Shown here piece after piece: positions 16,294 to 24,820 of a DNA stretch of 64,000 nucleotides. Made by a program: the position numbers and the translations under genes. This DNA comes from JAENVU01 sp038250905 (GTDB lineage Bacteria > Actinomycetota > Acidimicrobiia > IMCC26256 > JAENVU01). The stretch is taken from contig JBBSBV010000003.1 of NCBI GenBank assembly GCA_038250905.1, positions 106,837 to 170,836 of the forward strand, read 5' to 3'. The notes under the pieces are model-generated. The model was not told the origin of the DNA. It worked only from the letters and a program-made list of their open reading frames with translations, and made no database searches. The first letter of the stretch is position 1; every line of letters begins with the position of its first letter.

Positions 16294-19200
16294 CTAGTGG
16301 GCGAGCGTCAGGCTCGCCCGGAGGGCCTGACCGTCGATCGTCGCCTCGACCCCGTCACCGACGGGACCCAGTGCGTACGTGGTCGCGAGCACTTCGCCGG
16401 CAATCCACTCGCCGTATTCGGTGATCGCCTCGAGCAGCGGATCTTCTGCCTGCAGGACCAGGTCGATCCGGTCGGCGATCTCGAACCCGACCGCCTTGCG
16501 GGCGTCGTTGATCACCCGCACCACCTCCCGGGCCCGCCCTTCGCGGCGGAGCTCCTCGGTGAGCGCAGTGTCGATCGCGACCGCCAACGTGCCGACCTGC
16601 GCCAGGGCCAGCTCCTCGTGGGACGCGGCCCGGATCTGGAGCTCCTCGGCGGTGAGCGCGACCACTGTGCCGTCGACGTCCAGGGGGAACACGCCGTCGG
16701 TGTCGAGCGCTCGCCGGACCGCGCTGCCGTCGACCGTCGCGAGGAGCTCCTTCACCCGTGGCAGCAGCGGCCCGACCTTGGGTCCGAGGGCGCGGAAGTT
16801 CGGGAGCACGGTGTAATCGAGGAGGCCGTCGAGGGTGGTGACCGTTTCGATCACCTTCACGTTGAGCGCGTCGGCGATCTCGGCGGAGACCGTGGCACCC
16901 AGTCGGGCGCCGTCGGGGACGAGGGCGATCGCGCGGGGGAGCGGTTGGCGCACCTTGAGCTTCGACTCGGCGCGTGCGGCGAGGCCGAGCGAGACCAACT
17001 CGCGCGCCAGGGCCATCTCGGTCTCGAGCGCGGCGTCGATCGCACGCTCGTCGGGCGTGGGCCAGTCGGTCAGGTGGACGGAGCGGTCGGTGCCGGCGAG
17101 GTTCTGGTACAGCGCATCGGCCGTGAACGGACAGACCGGGGCGAGCATCTGGGTGAGCACGGTGAGGCACTCGTGGAGCACCGCGTGCGCGGCGGCGTCG
17201 GACGCCTTCCAGAAGCGCGGCCGGCTGCGGCGGACGTACCAGTTCGACAGGTCGTCGACGAACTCGTCGATCGCCTGGGTCGCGCGAAGCGCGTCGAAAT
17301 CCTCGAACGCCGCGGTCGCGGTCTGGAGGGTCGAATGCAGCCGGGATCGGATCCATCGGTCCATCACGTGGTCACTCGGCGGCGCGGCATCGGCCGCGTC
17401 GGATCGGGCCGGCGGCTGCCACCCGTCGAGGTTGGCGTAGGTCACGAAGAACACGTAGGTGTTCCAGAGCGTGACGAGGAACCGGTTCGTGGTCTCGTCG
17501 ATGTTCTCGAGGTAGACGCGCTTGGGGGTCCACGGGGAACTCGCGTACGCGAAGTTCCAGCGCAGCGCGTCGGCACCGCGGGTCGTGAGCACCGACCAGG
17601 GATCGACCACGTTGCCCCGGCTCTTCGACATCTTCTGGCCGTCCTGGTCGAGCAGGAGGGCCAGGCACACGACGTCCCGATACGGCGCGGCCCCGAACAC
17701 CAGGGTGTTGACCGCCAACAGTGAGTAGAACCAACCGCGGGTCTGGTCGATCGCCTCGCAGATGAAGTCGGCGGGAAAGCGGCGCTCGAAGATCTCGCGG
17801 TTCTCGAAGGGGTAGTGCCACTGGGCCGCGGGCATGGCGCCGGAGTCGAACCATGCGTCGAGGACGGGTTCGACGCGAACCGCCCTTCGGCCGCAGTGCC
17901 CGCACTCGATGTCGATGTCGTCGACGAACGGGCGGTGAAGGTCGAGGTCGGTGAGATCCTTCCCTGCCCGCGTGGCCAGGTCTTCGACCGAACCGACGCA
18001 GGTGTCGAGCCCACAGTCGGTGCAGCGCCACACGGGGATCGGCGTGCCCCAGAACCGGTCGCGTGACAACGCCCAATCGACGTTGTTGGCGAGCCAGTCG
18101 CCGAACCGGCCGTGCCGGATGTGCTCCGGGTGCCAGCCGATCTTCTCGTTCTCGGCGAGGAGGGTGTCCTTCAACTGCGAGGTCCGCGCGAACCACGTGG
18201 GCTTGGCCCAGTAGATGAGCGGGGTACCGCAGCGCCAGCAGTGCGGGTAGGAGTGCTCGTAGGGCGCGACCTGGACGAGTCGGCCGGCGGCGCGCAACTC
18301 CTCGACCAGCGCGGTGTCGGCGTCCTTCACGAACCGACCGGCCACGACGGGCACGGAGTCGTCGAACCGGGCCTGCGCGTCGACCGGGTTGAGCATCGGG
18401 AGGCCGGCGGCCTCGCCGACCTCGCGGTCGATCTCGCCGAACGCCGGCGCGAGGTGCACGATGCCGGAGCCGTCGTCGACGGTGACGAAGTCGGCGGCCA
18501 CCACCCGCCAGCCGTCACCCTCGGCCGGCAGCCAGTCGAACGGCCGCTCGTAGTGCAGGCCGACCAGGTCGTCCGCGGTGAGGTCGGCGACGACGGTGGC
18601 GGACGCGCCGAAGACGGCCTCGACGCGGTTCGCGGCCACGACCAGGTCCCGACCGTCGCCGACCCGGACCCGGACGTACGGGACCTCGGGGCCGACCGCG
18701 GCCCCCACATTGCTCACGAGCGTCCACGGCGTCGTGGTCCACACGAGGAGGTCGAAGTCGGCGTCGACCACCGGGAACCGGACGTAGACCGAGTCCTCGG
18801 TGATGTCCTGGTACGCGCCCGGCTGGCCGAGTTCGTGACTCGACAGGGCGGTGCCGCAGCGGCCGCAGTAGGGCACGACCTTGGAGCCCTCGTAGATCAG
18901 GCCCTTGTCCCACATCTCGTGGAACTGCCACCAGACGCTCTCGATGAACGGGTTGCTCATCGTCGTATAGGCATCGGAGAGGTCGAGCCACATGCCGATC
19001 CGGCTGGTCATCGCCGACCAGTCCTCCACGTACCGCTGGACCGATTCCCGGCAGCGCCGGTTGAACGCCTCGATCCCGAAGTCCTCGATCTGGGGCTTGC
19101 CGGAGAAGCCCAGCTCCTTTTCGACCTCGACCTCGACGGGCAGGCCGTGGCAGTCCCAGCCGGCCTTCCGAGCCACATAGCGGCCCCGCATGGTGTGGAA

Positions 19201-19413
19201 CCGGGGATAGATGTCCTTGAACAGGCGGGCCCAGACGTGGTGGATTCCGGGGCGGCCGTTGGCGGTGGGTGGACCCTCGTAGAACACCCACTCGGGGGCG
19301 TCGGAACGCTGGCGGAGGGAGGCCGCGAAAACGTCGTGTTCGCGCCACTGGGCGAGCACGCGCTCCTCGAGCGCGACGAGGTCGAGGCGAGGATCTACGG
19401 GGTCGAACGGCAC
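16294..19413 (-). CDS. ileS: Isoleucine--tRNA ligase
   Basis: 1039-aa class Ia synthetase charging tRNA-Ile, with editing domain. The HIGH-type motif is GIHH (in NGRPGIHHVWARLF, near residue 35). KMSKSRGN and the WDCHGLPVE block are present. Length and motifs fit the long eukaryote-like IleRS typical of actinobacteria. Transcribed against its neighbours; a TAGGGT box lies 6 nt before the GTG start, suggesting a leaderless mRNA and no T-box. Confidence 0.96.
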   Translation of the reverse strand: MPFDPVDPRLDLVALEERVLAQWREHDVFAASLRQRSDAPEWVFYEGPPTANGRPGIHHVWARLFKDIYPRFHTMRGRYVARKAGWDCHGLPVEVEVEKELGFSGKPQIEDFGIEAFNRRCRESVQRYVEDWSAMTSRIGMWLDLSDAYTTMSNPFIESVWWQFHEMWDKGLIYEGSKVVPYCGRCGTALSSHELGQPGAYQDITEDSVYVRFPVVDADFDLLVWTTTPWTLVSNVGAAVGPEVPYVRVRVGDGRDLVVAANRVEAVFGASATVVADLTADDLVGLHYERPFDWLPAEGDGWRVVAADFVTVDDGSGIVHLAPAFGEIDREVGEAAGLPMLNPVDAQARFDDSVPVVAGRFVKDADTALVEELRAAGRLVQVAPYEHSYPHCWRCGTPLIYWAKPTWFARTSQLKDTLLAENEKIGWHPEHIRHGRFGDWLANNVDWALSRDRFWGTPIPVWRCTDCGLDTCVGSVEDLATRAGKDLTDLDLHRPFVDDIDIECGHCGRRAVRVEPVLDAWFDSGAMPAAQWHYPFENREIFERRFPADFICEAIDQTRGWFYSLLAVNTLVFGAAPYRDVVCLALLLDQDGQKMSKSRGNVVDPWSVLTTRGADALRWNFAYASSPWTPKRVYLENIDETTNRFLVTLWNTYVFFVTYANLDGWQPPARSDAADAAPPSDHVMDRWIRSRLHSTLQTATAAFEDFDALRATQAIDEFVDDLSNWYVRRSRPRFWKASDAAAHAVLHECLTVLTQMLAPVCPFTADALYQNLAGTDRSVHLTDWPTPDERAIDAALETEMALARELVSLGLAARAESKLKVRQPLPRAIALVPDGARLGATVSAEIADALNVKVIETVTTLDGLLDYTVLPNFRALGPKVGPLLPRVKELLATVDGSAVRRALDTDGVFPLDVDGTVVALTAEELQIRAASHEELALAQVGTLAVAIDTALTEELRREGRAREVVRVINDARKAVGFEIADRIDLVLQAEDPLLEAITEYGEWIAGEVLATTYALGPVGDGVEATIDGQALRASLTLAH

Positions 19414-19419
19414 CGGCCC

Positions 19420-19425
19420 ACCCTA
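19420..19425 (-). promoter_or_regulatory. -10 box for leaderless ileS
   Basis: On the minus strand TAGGGT is followed by six bases and the ileS GTG. The short divergent region to the next gene (94 bp) leaves no room for a T-box leader. Confidence 0.45.
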
Positions 19426-19507
19426 TTCGGCACCCCTGCCGTCTCCCGGCGTCGTTGGCATCTGCACTACCATCCGCCGCTTCCCGTTGCCACCCAGAGG
19501 ATCTCCG

Positions 19508-20380
19508 ATGGCCAAGGCCACCGGCCGCAAGGCCCCCAGCACTCCCAGAGCATCTGCACCCAAGAAGGTTGCGGCCGTGAAGAAGGCCGCGCCGGCGAAG
19601 AAGGGCGCGCCCGCCAAGGCGCCGGCCAAGAAGGTCGTCCCCGCGAAGGCGACCAAGAAGGCGGCCCCCGCGAAGCCGGCGGTGAAGAAGACGGCCCCGG
19701 CCAAGCCGGCGGTGAAGAAGGCGGCCCCGGCCAAGGCGGCGACCAAGAAGGCAGTGAAGAAGGCGGCCCCGGCCAAGGTGGCGGTGAAGAAGGCGGCCCC
19801 GGCCAAGGTGGCGGTGAAGAAGGCGGCCCCGGCCAAGGTGGCAGTGAAGAAGGCGGCCCCGGCCAAGGTGGCGGTGAAGAAGGCGGCCCCGGCCAAGGTG
19901 GCGGTGAAGGCAGTGAAGAAAGCCGCGCCCGAGCCGAAGGCACCGAAACAGCCGGCTGGGAAGATCTGCGCGCTCTCGGGCATCTTCGTGCCGAAGCAGT
20001 CGCCCAACATCACACCGAAGACCCTCGAGAAGCTGCGTGAACTCCTGATCGAGGAGCGCGAGCACCACGTGCGCCAGGCCGCCGAGCTCCAGGCCGACGC
20101 CGACCTGCTCGTGAACGATCGCGAGCAGGGCGACACCCAGTTCGACGAGGAGTCCGGCGAGGGCGACACCATCAGCGTCGAACGCGAGCGCGACCTCATG
20201 CTCTCTGCCACGGCCGGACTCGCGGTCGACGAGATCGACCTGGCTCTCGAACGCATGAAGAACGGGACCTACGGGCTCTGCACGCCGGCCGGCCGGCGTA
20301 TCCCCGTCGCCCGACTCGAAGCCATCCCGTGGGCCGACACGTGCGTTGATTGCAAGCAGCGTGTCGAGCGCCGCCGGTAA
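19508..20380 (+). CDS. DksA/TraR-like zinc-finger protein with lysine/alanine-rich histone-like tail
   Basis: 290 aa. Residues 1-151 are a basic tail built from K-K-A-A-P-A-K repeats, like histone H1 tails and the mycobacterial HupB tail. Residues 152-290 are a DksA/TraR-type domain: a coiled region with EEREHHVRQAAELQADADLL, then the zinc-finger region. Of the usual four cysteines only C258, C279 and C282 remain; the second position is A261 (CTPAG instead of CxxCG). Start at 19508 from AGAGGA upstream. Followed by lspA, the usual actinobacterial neighbour. Role likely DNA- or RNA-polymerase-associated, unproven. Confidence 0.85.
   Translation: MAKATGRKAPSTPRASAPKKVAAVKKAAPAKKGAPAKAPAKKVVPAKATKKAAPAKPAVKKTAPAKPAVKKAAPAKAATKKAVKKAAPAKVAVKKAAPAKVAVKKAAPAKVAVKKAAPAKVAVKKAAPAKVAVKAVKKAAPEPKAPKQPAGKICALSGIFVPKQSPNITPKTLEKLRELLIEEREHHVRQAAELQADADLLVNDREQGDTQFDEESGEGDTISVERERDLMLSATAGLAVDEIDLALERMKNGTYGLCTPAGRRIPVARLEAIPWADTCVDCKQRVERRR
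19754..19903 (+). repeat. Five 30-bp tandem repeats in the basic tail
   Basis: Five units encoding VKKAAPAKVA start at 19754, 19784, 19814, 19844 and 19874; they differ only by an A/G third-position change. Two degenerate units precede them (from 19679). Copy number is likely to vary between strains by slippage. Confidence 0.95.
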
Positions 20381-20927
20381 CCCGGAGCCATCCGAGGCCG
20401 ACTCGGCCGATCCGCTCACGTCCCGCGCCGTGCCGGCCCGGGTCCGCACCGTCCCGCACTGGGTGTCGGTGGTGATCGTCGCGACGGTGGTGCTCCTCGA
20501 CCAGGTCTCGAAATCGTGGATGGTGGCGAACCATTCGTCGTCGCCGATCTCGATCGTCGGTCACGACGTGGAGTTCCACGTGGTCCGGAACTCGGGCGGC
20601 GCGTTCAGCACGTTCACGAACGCCACCATCGTGCTCGCGGTCCTCGCGATCGGCTTGAGCATCTGGTTGGTGCGCACGTTGCGCCACGCCACCGATTCGC
20701 TCACCGTCGTCAGCCTGGCGCTGGTGCTCGGCGGCGCCCTCGGCAACCTGTCCGACCGCGTGTTCCGCGCGCCGGGCGTCCTCTCCGGGCACGTGGTCGA
20801 CTTCATCAGGGTCGGGACGTTCCCGTCGTTCAACGTCGCCGATTCGGCGGTCACCTGCGGTGCTGCCCTGCTCGTCATCGCCAGCTTCCGCCGCCCGGCG
20901 GAACCGTCTTCGGCCACCGATGGCTGA
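20361..20927 (+). CDS. lspA: Lipoprotein signal peptidase (signal peptidase II)
   Basis: Membrane aspartyl protease that cleaves prolipoprotein signal peptides. 188 aa from the GTG at 20361, inside the end of the preceding gene; a TTG 15 bp earlier is possible. Catalytic aspartates are D132 in GNLSDR and D161 in FNVADS; four hydrophobic segments. The window encodes at least one substrate, the DUF3048 lipoprotein at 46079. Confidence 0.92.
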   Translation: MSSAAGNPEPSEADSADPLTSRAVPARVRTVPHWVSVVIVATVVLLDQVSKSWMVANHSSSPISIVGHDVEFHVVRNSGGAFSTFTNATIVLAVLAIGLSIWLVRTLRHATDSLTVVSLALVLGGALGNLSDRVFRAPGVLSGHVVDFIRVGTFPSFNVADSAVTCGAALLVIASFRRPAEPSSATDG

Positions 20928-21840
20928 TCCGGTGGTGGTGCCCGAGACGCTGGCCGGAGAACGGGTCGACCGGGCGGTGGCCTTGCTCACGGGCTGGTCC
21001 CGGTCGGCGGTGCGGGAGATGGTCGAGCGCGGCGATGTGTTGGTCGACGATGTCCCCGTGGCGCGCAGTGCGCGCCTCCAGGCCGGATCGACCCTGGTGT
21101 GGAACGGCGAACCGCTCGTCGCGCCGTTACCCCACGCCGAACCCGCCGTCGAGTTCGTGGTGGTCTACGAGGACGACGACATCGTGGTCGTCGACAAGCC
21201 GGCCGGCCTCGTGGTGCATCCGGGTGCGGGGCACCCCGACGGCACGCTGGTCAGTGGACTGCTCGCCCGCTACGACATCGCCCATATCGGCGATCCCGCG
21301 CGACCCGGCATCGTCCATCGCCTCGACCGGGACACGAGCGGCCTGCTCATCGTGGCGCGCTCGGAGCCCGCGTACGCCGCGCTCGTGCCGGCGATGGCGG
21401 ACCACTCCGTCGCCCGCCACTACATCGCGGTCGTGACCGGAGTGCCGAGCGCATCCCGCGGCACGGTCGACGCGCCCCTCGGCCGGTCGCCGCGTTCACC
21501 GACCCGCATGGCCGTGGTGACCGGCGGACGTGAGGCGCGCACCCACTACGAGGTCGTCGAGACCTTCGACGACGCGGCTCGGCTCGCGGTCGATCTCGAG
21601 ACCGGCCGTACGCATCAGATCCGGGTACATCTCGCGGCCATCGGACATCCCGTGCTGGGCGATGTCGTCTACGGACGCGCCGACGAGCGCATCGGGCGAC
21701 CCTTCCTCCACGCAGCGGCGCTCGAGTTCACCCACCCGGTGACGGGCGCGGCGATGGAGTTCTCGTCACCGCTCCCGGCCGAGCTCCGGCACGCGCTCGC
21801 GGCACTCGCCGTCCCACGACCCGAAGCACCGTCAGATTGA
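20920..21840 (+). CDS. rluD: 23S rRNA pseudouridine synthase, RluD/RluA family
   Basis: 306 aa: S4 RNA-binding domain (about residues 12-70) and an RluA-type catalytic domain with HRLDRDTSG, where D136 is the catalytic aspartate. Family members make pseudouridines in 23S rRNA helix 69 or related sites; exact target is inferred. ATG at 20920 overlaps the lspA end, the usual lspA-rluD pairing. Its 3' 113 bp overlap the convergent membrane protein gene on the other strand. Confidence 0.9.
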   Translation: MADPVVVPETLAGERVDRAVALLTGWSRSAVREMVERGDVLVDDVPVARSARLQAGSTLVWNGEPLVAPLPHAEPAVEFVVVYEDDDIVVVDKPAGLVVHPGAGHPDGTLVSGLLARYDIAHIGDPARPGIVHRLDRDTSGLLIVARSEPAYAALVPAMADHSVARHYIAVVTGVPSASRGTVDAPLGRSPRSPTRMAVVTGGREARTHYEVVETFDDAARLAVDLETGRTHQIRVHLAAIGHPVLGDVVYGRADERIGRPFLHAAALEFTHPVTGAAMEFSSPLPAELRHALAALAVPRPEAPSD

Positions 21841-22318
21841 AGATGAGTACAGACCCGACGATCGCGATCACGCGGGTGGCCCCGCGGTCCGTCCCGGCCT
21901 GGAGTGCGTGCACGGTGCCGGCGATCCACACGCCGTAGCTCGCGAAGTGGATCGTGCGCCACCAGCGGCGTGGCATACGACGCTGGAAGAGTGACGAGAC
22001 CTCGACCGCCAGTAGCGCGTACGCGGCGCCCAGGCCCCAGGTGACGGCGCCCGGCCGCCAACTGGCCGCCATCGGCACCGTGAGCGCGGCCGGGCCGAAC
22101 GCGACGGTGGGATCGAACACCAGGCCGGTGAGGTGCAGCCCGAGGAAGAGGACGCTGAGGCCACCCAGGTGGCGATGGAGATCGGTCTGCCACGCGGGGG
22201 TCGGTACCCGGCGGAGACGGCCCGACAGCAACAGCCCCAGCAGGATCGCGGTGCCGGCCAGACCAAAGGCGACCAGGCCGGAGGATCGCGACAGGTACCA
22301 CCAGAACTTCGGGTTCAT
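21728..22318 (-). CDS. Ferric reductase-like transmembrane (heme b) protein
   Basis: 196 aa with about five to six hydrophobic segments. Histidines sit at membrane-helix positions in HRHLGGLSVLFLGLHLTG and WRTIHFASYGVWIAGTVHAL, the pattern of diheme ferric-reductase-like/MsrQ-type domains. It probably passes electrons across the membrane together with the flavin-transfer protein encoded just upstream (ATGA overlap with apbE). The C-terminal 38 codons overlap rluD antisense; that tail is basic and Pro/Arg-rich and may be dispensable. Confidence 0.8.
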   Translation of the reverse strand: MNPKFWWYLSRSSGLVAFGLAGTAILLGLLLSGRLRRVPTPAWQTDLHRHLGGLSVLFLGLHLTGLVFDPTVAFGPAALTVPMAASWRPGAVTWGLGAAYALLAVEVSSLFQRRMPRRWWRTIHFASYGVWIAGTVHALQAGTDRGATRVIAIVGSVLIFNLTVLRVVGRRVPRARAGARPGAVTRTPSPRPSPGG

Positions 22319-23232
22319 GCCACCAACTCCAGGAGGCTCGTCGTCGCGTTCCGGGTGCCGTCCCGGCCGACGACCACTCCGGACGCGCCGTGCGCGGTCA
22401 GGAGTTCGACCCCCTGATCCGGCCCGCTGAGGAGCGCGGCCGTGGCCAGGGTCTCGGCATCCACCGCGCGAGGTGCGATGACCGTGACCGCCGCCGCGGA
22501 GTCGGTGGCGGGGAGGCCGGTGGTCGGATCGATCACGTGGTGCGCGGTCGCGGGTCCGTAGGGCCACCGGCGTTTCGTGATCGCGGAGGTGGCGAGTCCA
22601 CCGGCCGAAAGGGCGAGCGCGCATCCGGGCAGATGGTCGAGTTCGACCCGCCAGCCCGCCGGACTCGCACACGCGCCGGCAACGCGGAGGTCGCCGCCGA
22701 TGTTGACGAGTGCACCCTCGGCGCCCGCCGCGACGAGTTCGGTGGCGACCAGATCCGCGGCGAGGCCCTTGCCGATCCCGCCGAGGTCCAGGCGCACGTG
22801 GGACGGCAGGGTGATCGCGCGGACCGTCCGATCGATACGGATGCCGCCGCAGCCGGGCACGACCGGGATCTCGCCGGGGGGTTCCAGGGCGGCGGGTTCC
22901 GAGGCCCCGGGCGCGCGGGCCAGGACCTCAGGGAACGGACGGTCGTAGCCGGCGTGCTCGAGCGCGGCCACGACCGTCGGATCGAAGACCCCGTTGAGCA
23001 GGTGCCAGGCGTCGACGGCGGCGGTGACCGCGAGCAGGGTGTCTTCGCTCACCCGGACCGGACGCCCGCGGGCGGCATTCAGCGCGCACAGTTCGGAGTC
23101 GGGAAGGAAGCGGCTCCACCGTCGTTCGAGTTCGGCGATGCGGCCCCGGGCCTGCTGCACCATCGCCTCGGACCCGCCGAGGACGACCAGATGGCAGTCG
23201 GTCCCCATCGCCGGGAAGCGGCTGGAGTGCAT
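22315..23232 (-). CDS. apbE: FAD:protein FMN transferase ApbE
   Basis: Mg-dependent enzyme that attaches FMN from FAD to Thr/Ser of extracytoplasmic flavoproteins. 305 aa, typical length, from ATG 23232. Family motifs: MGTDCHLVV at the N-terminus, VRLDLGGIGKGLAADL, NIGGDLRVAG and HHVIDPTTGLPA. No signal peptide is obvious. It is coupled to the ferric-reductase-like gene downstream and starts on the last base of the preceding stop (TGATG). No FMN-binding-domain protein is encoded here, so its substrate lies elsewhere. Confidence 0.9.
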   Translation of the reverse strand: MHSSRFPAMGTDCHLVVLGGSEAMVQQARGRIAELERRWSRFLPDSELCALNAARGRPVRVSEDTLLAVTAAVDAWHLLNGVFDPTVVAALEHAGYDRPFPEVLARAPGASEPAALEPPGEIPVVPGCGGIRIDRTVRAITLPSHVRLDLGGIGKGLAADLVATELVAAGAEGALVNIGGDLRVAGACASPAGWRVELDHLPGCALALSAGGLATSAITKRRWPYGPATAHHVIDPTTGLPATDSAAAVTVIAPRAVDAETLATAALLSGPDQGVELLTAHGASGVVVGRDGTRNATTSLLELVA

Positions 23233-23621
23233 CAGGACGGACCGGTCTTCGTCACCGGCGCGGGAGCCGGCGCCGGAGCCGGAGCCGGAGCCGCGGTGGG
23301 TGCCGGTGCGGATGCGGCCGGAGCCGGAGCACCGGCCGGCGCGCTTGGTGACGATCCGGTGCGCCGGGGCGCGCTCGAGGTCCCGCTCGAGGTCCCGCCG
23401 GAGGTCGGCGCCGGTTGCGTGCTGGCCGGCCGGTGTTGCACCTCGATGACCACGACCTTGGCGGGCGGCGCCGGCGGCGCCGGGCTGGCGACGGTGCGAA
23501 CCACGACGTTGGGGTCCGCGGCCGCCATGAACGCGATGCCGCCGGATGCGGCACCGACCGCGACGCCGGCCGCGATGATGCGGGTGGCGGTCGCGGGGCG
23601 CCGCCGGGGAGTGGAGGCCAT
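23232..23621 (-). CDS. Secreted or membrane-anchored Pro/Ala-rich small protein
   Basis: 129 aa. After a basic start, a hydrophobic stretch (about residues 14-33, RIIAAGVAVGAASGGIAFMA) can act as signal or anchor. The rest is Pro/Ala/Thr-rich low complexity with AP repeats near the end. No recognised domain. It resembles the next protein upstream in layout and is translated in line with apbE (TGATG), so the pair may be envelope accessories of the redox operon. Function unknown. Confidence 0.6.
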   Translation of the reverse strand: MASTPRRRPATATRIIAAGVAVGAASGGIAFMAAADPNVVVRTVASPAPPAPPAKVVVIEVQHRPASTQPAPTSGGTSSGTSSAPRRTGSSPSAPAGAPAPAASAPAPTAAPAPAPAPAPAPVTKTGPS

Positions 23622-23623
23622 GG

Positions 23624-23992
23624 TCAGTCGTCGCCGAACTCGCGACTGGAGTCGGGTCCGGCCGGTGGCGGGCTGGGCGCAGGCGGGGGCGGGGGCGTCG
23701 GGGCCGCGGTGGTCGTCGACGGCGCGGGCGGGGTCCGGACCTCTTGTGATTCATGGGTCGCGCCGCTCGGCGCGGGCGCGGGTGCCTCCGGGGCCGGGTC
23801 GTCGACCACGACGAGATGGTGTTCGACCTCCGGTGGCTGGGTCGTCGTCGGCGAGACCGGGCTCACGGTCCCGACGTTGGGGCTCGCTTCCGCGGCGTCG
23901 AAGACGTGCATGGTGGCACCGGCGGCGGCGGCGAGGCCCGTGATGCTGAGGCTGACCGCGGCGGCTGCCGCGAGTGCGGTTCGACGGTTCAT
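23624..23992 (-). CDS. Secreted Pro/Thr-rich small protein
   Basis: 122 aa with a clear signal peptide (MNRRTALAAAAAVSLSITG, cleavage near AGA) and a Pro/Ala/Thr-rich acidic tail ending SSREFGDD. GGAG lies just before the ATG. First gene of the minus-strand operon and divergent from the response regulator, which may control it. No known domain; the function is not apparent. Confidence 0.6.
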   Translation of the reverse strand: MNRRTALAAAAAVSLSITGLAAAAGATMHVFDAAEASPNVGTVSPVSPTTTQPPEVEHHLVVVDDPAPEAPAPAPSGATHESQEVRTPPAPSTTTAAPTPPPPPAPSPPPAGPDSSREFGDD

Positions 23993-24115
23993 GGTGAACT
24001 CCAGTGCTGGTCGGAAGCATGGTTTCGGACTGCTCTCGACGGTAGAGACTCCGAGGACAGCAGCCGGCGTGGGTTCGCCCAGGAATCGGCAAAGCGTGCG
24101 AACGGAGTTGCTCAA

Positions 24116-24808
24116 GTGCGCGATGGTGTGGGCGTGCAGCTGCTCCTGGTCGAGGACGACGACGCGATTGCGGCGCCCATGGCGCGAGGTCTGGAACGGG
24201 AAGGTTTCACCGTGACCCGGGCCTTGACGGGCGAGGCGGCCCTCGCCGCCAGCGGGTACGACCTCGTGCTGCTCGACCTGGGAATGCCCGATATGGACGG
24301 TTTCGCCATCTGCCACCAATTGCGGGCGCGTTCGGACGTCCCGATCATCGTGGTGACGGCACGCGGCGACGAGGCGGATCGCGTCGTCGGCCTCGAACTC
24401 GGCGCCGACGACTACCTCGTGAAGCCGTTCGGTTTCCGTGAGTTGGTGGCCCGGATCCGCGCCGTCACGCGTCGGACCGGGGCCAAGCCGGCCGACGACG
24501 GCGACAGCGAGGTGCGCACGCTCGGCGCGCTCACGGTGAACGTCCGCGCCCATCGCGTCGCGATGAACGGCGACGAGATCGCGCTCACCCCCAAGGAGTT
24601 CGACCTGCTCGCCCTGTTGGCCGAGGCGCCGGGTTCGTTGTTCGAACGCACGACCATCCTCGAACGGGTGTGGGACCCGCACTGGTACGGACCCACGAAG
24701 ACGCTCGACGTCCACGTCGCGACCCTACGGAAGAAACTCGGCAACCCCGCGTGGGTGGAGACGGTGCGCGGGGTCGGGTTCCGCCTCGTCGACCCTGCCG
24801 TCGCGTAG
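24116..24808 (+). CDS. OmpR-family response regulator
   Basis: 230 aa. Receiver domain: acidic pocket E13-D14-D15, phospho-acceptor D54, T81 and K103. Winged-helix DNA-binding domain from about 135, with LTPKEFDLLALL and TVRGVGFRLV. GTG 24116 was chosen because GGAG lies eight bases upstream; in-frame GTGs at 24128 and 24134 are alternatives. Pairs with the kinase 12 bp downstream and lies divergent from the apbE/ferric-reductase operon, a likely but unproven target. Confidence 0.93.
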   Translation: MRDGVGVQLLLVEDDDAIAAPMARGLEREGFTVTRALTGEAALAASGYDLVLLDLGMPDMDGFAICHQLRARSDVPIIVVTARGDEADRVVGLELGADDYLVKPFGFRELVARIRAVTRRTGAKPADDGDSEVRTLGALTVNVRAHRVAMNGDEIALTPKEFDLLALLAEAPGSLFERTTILERVWDPHWYGPTKTLDVHVATLRKKLGNPAWVETVRGVGFRLVDPAVA

Positions 24809-24820
24809 TCGGCATCCCGA

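Noticed and set aside
16357..17724. Plus-strand open frame antisense to ileS
   Set aside because: Mirror frame of ileS, low-complexity Arg/Gly/Val composition, no start signal.
19414..19507. T-box upstream of ileS
   Set aside because: The region is only 94 bp, shared with a divergent gene, and a -10 box lies six bases from the start.
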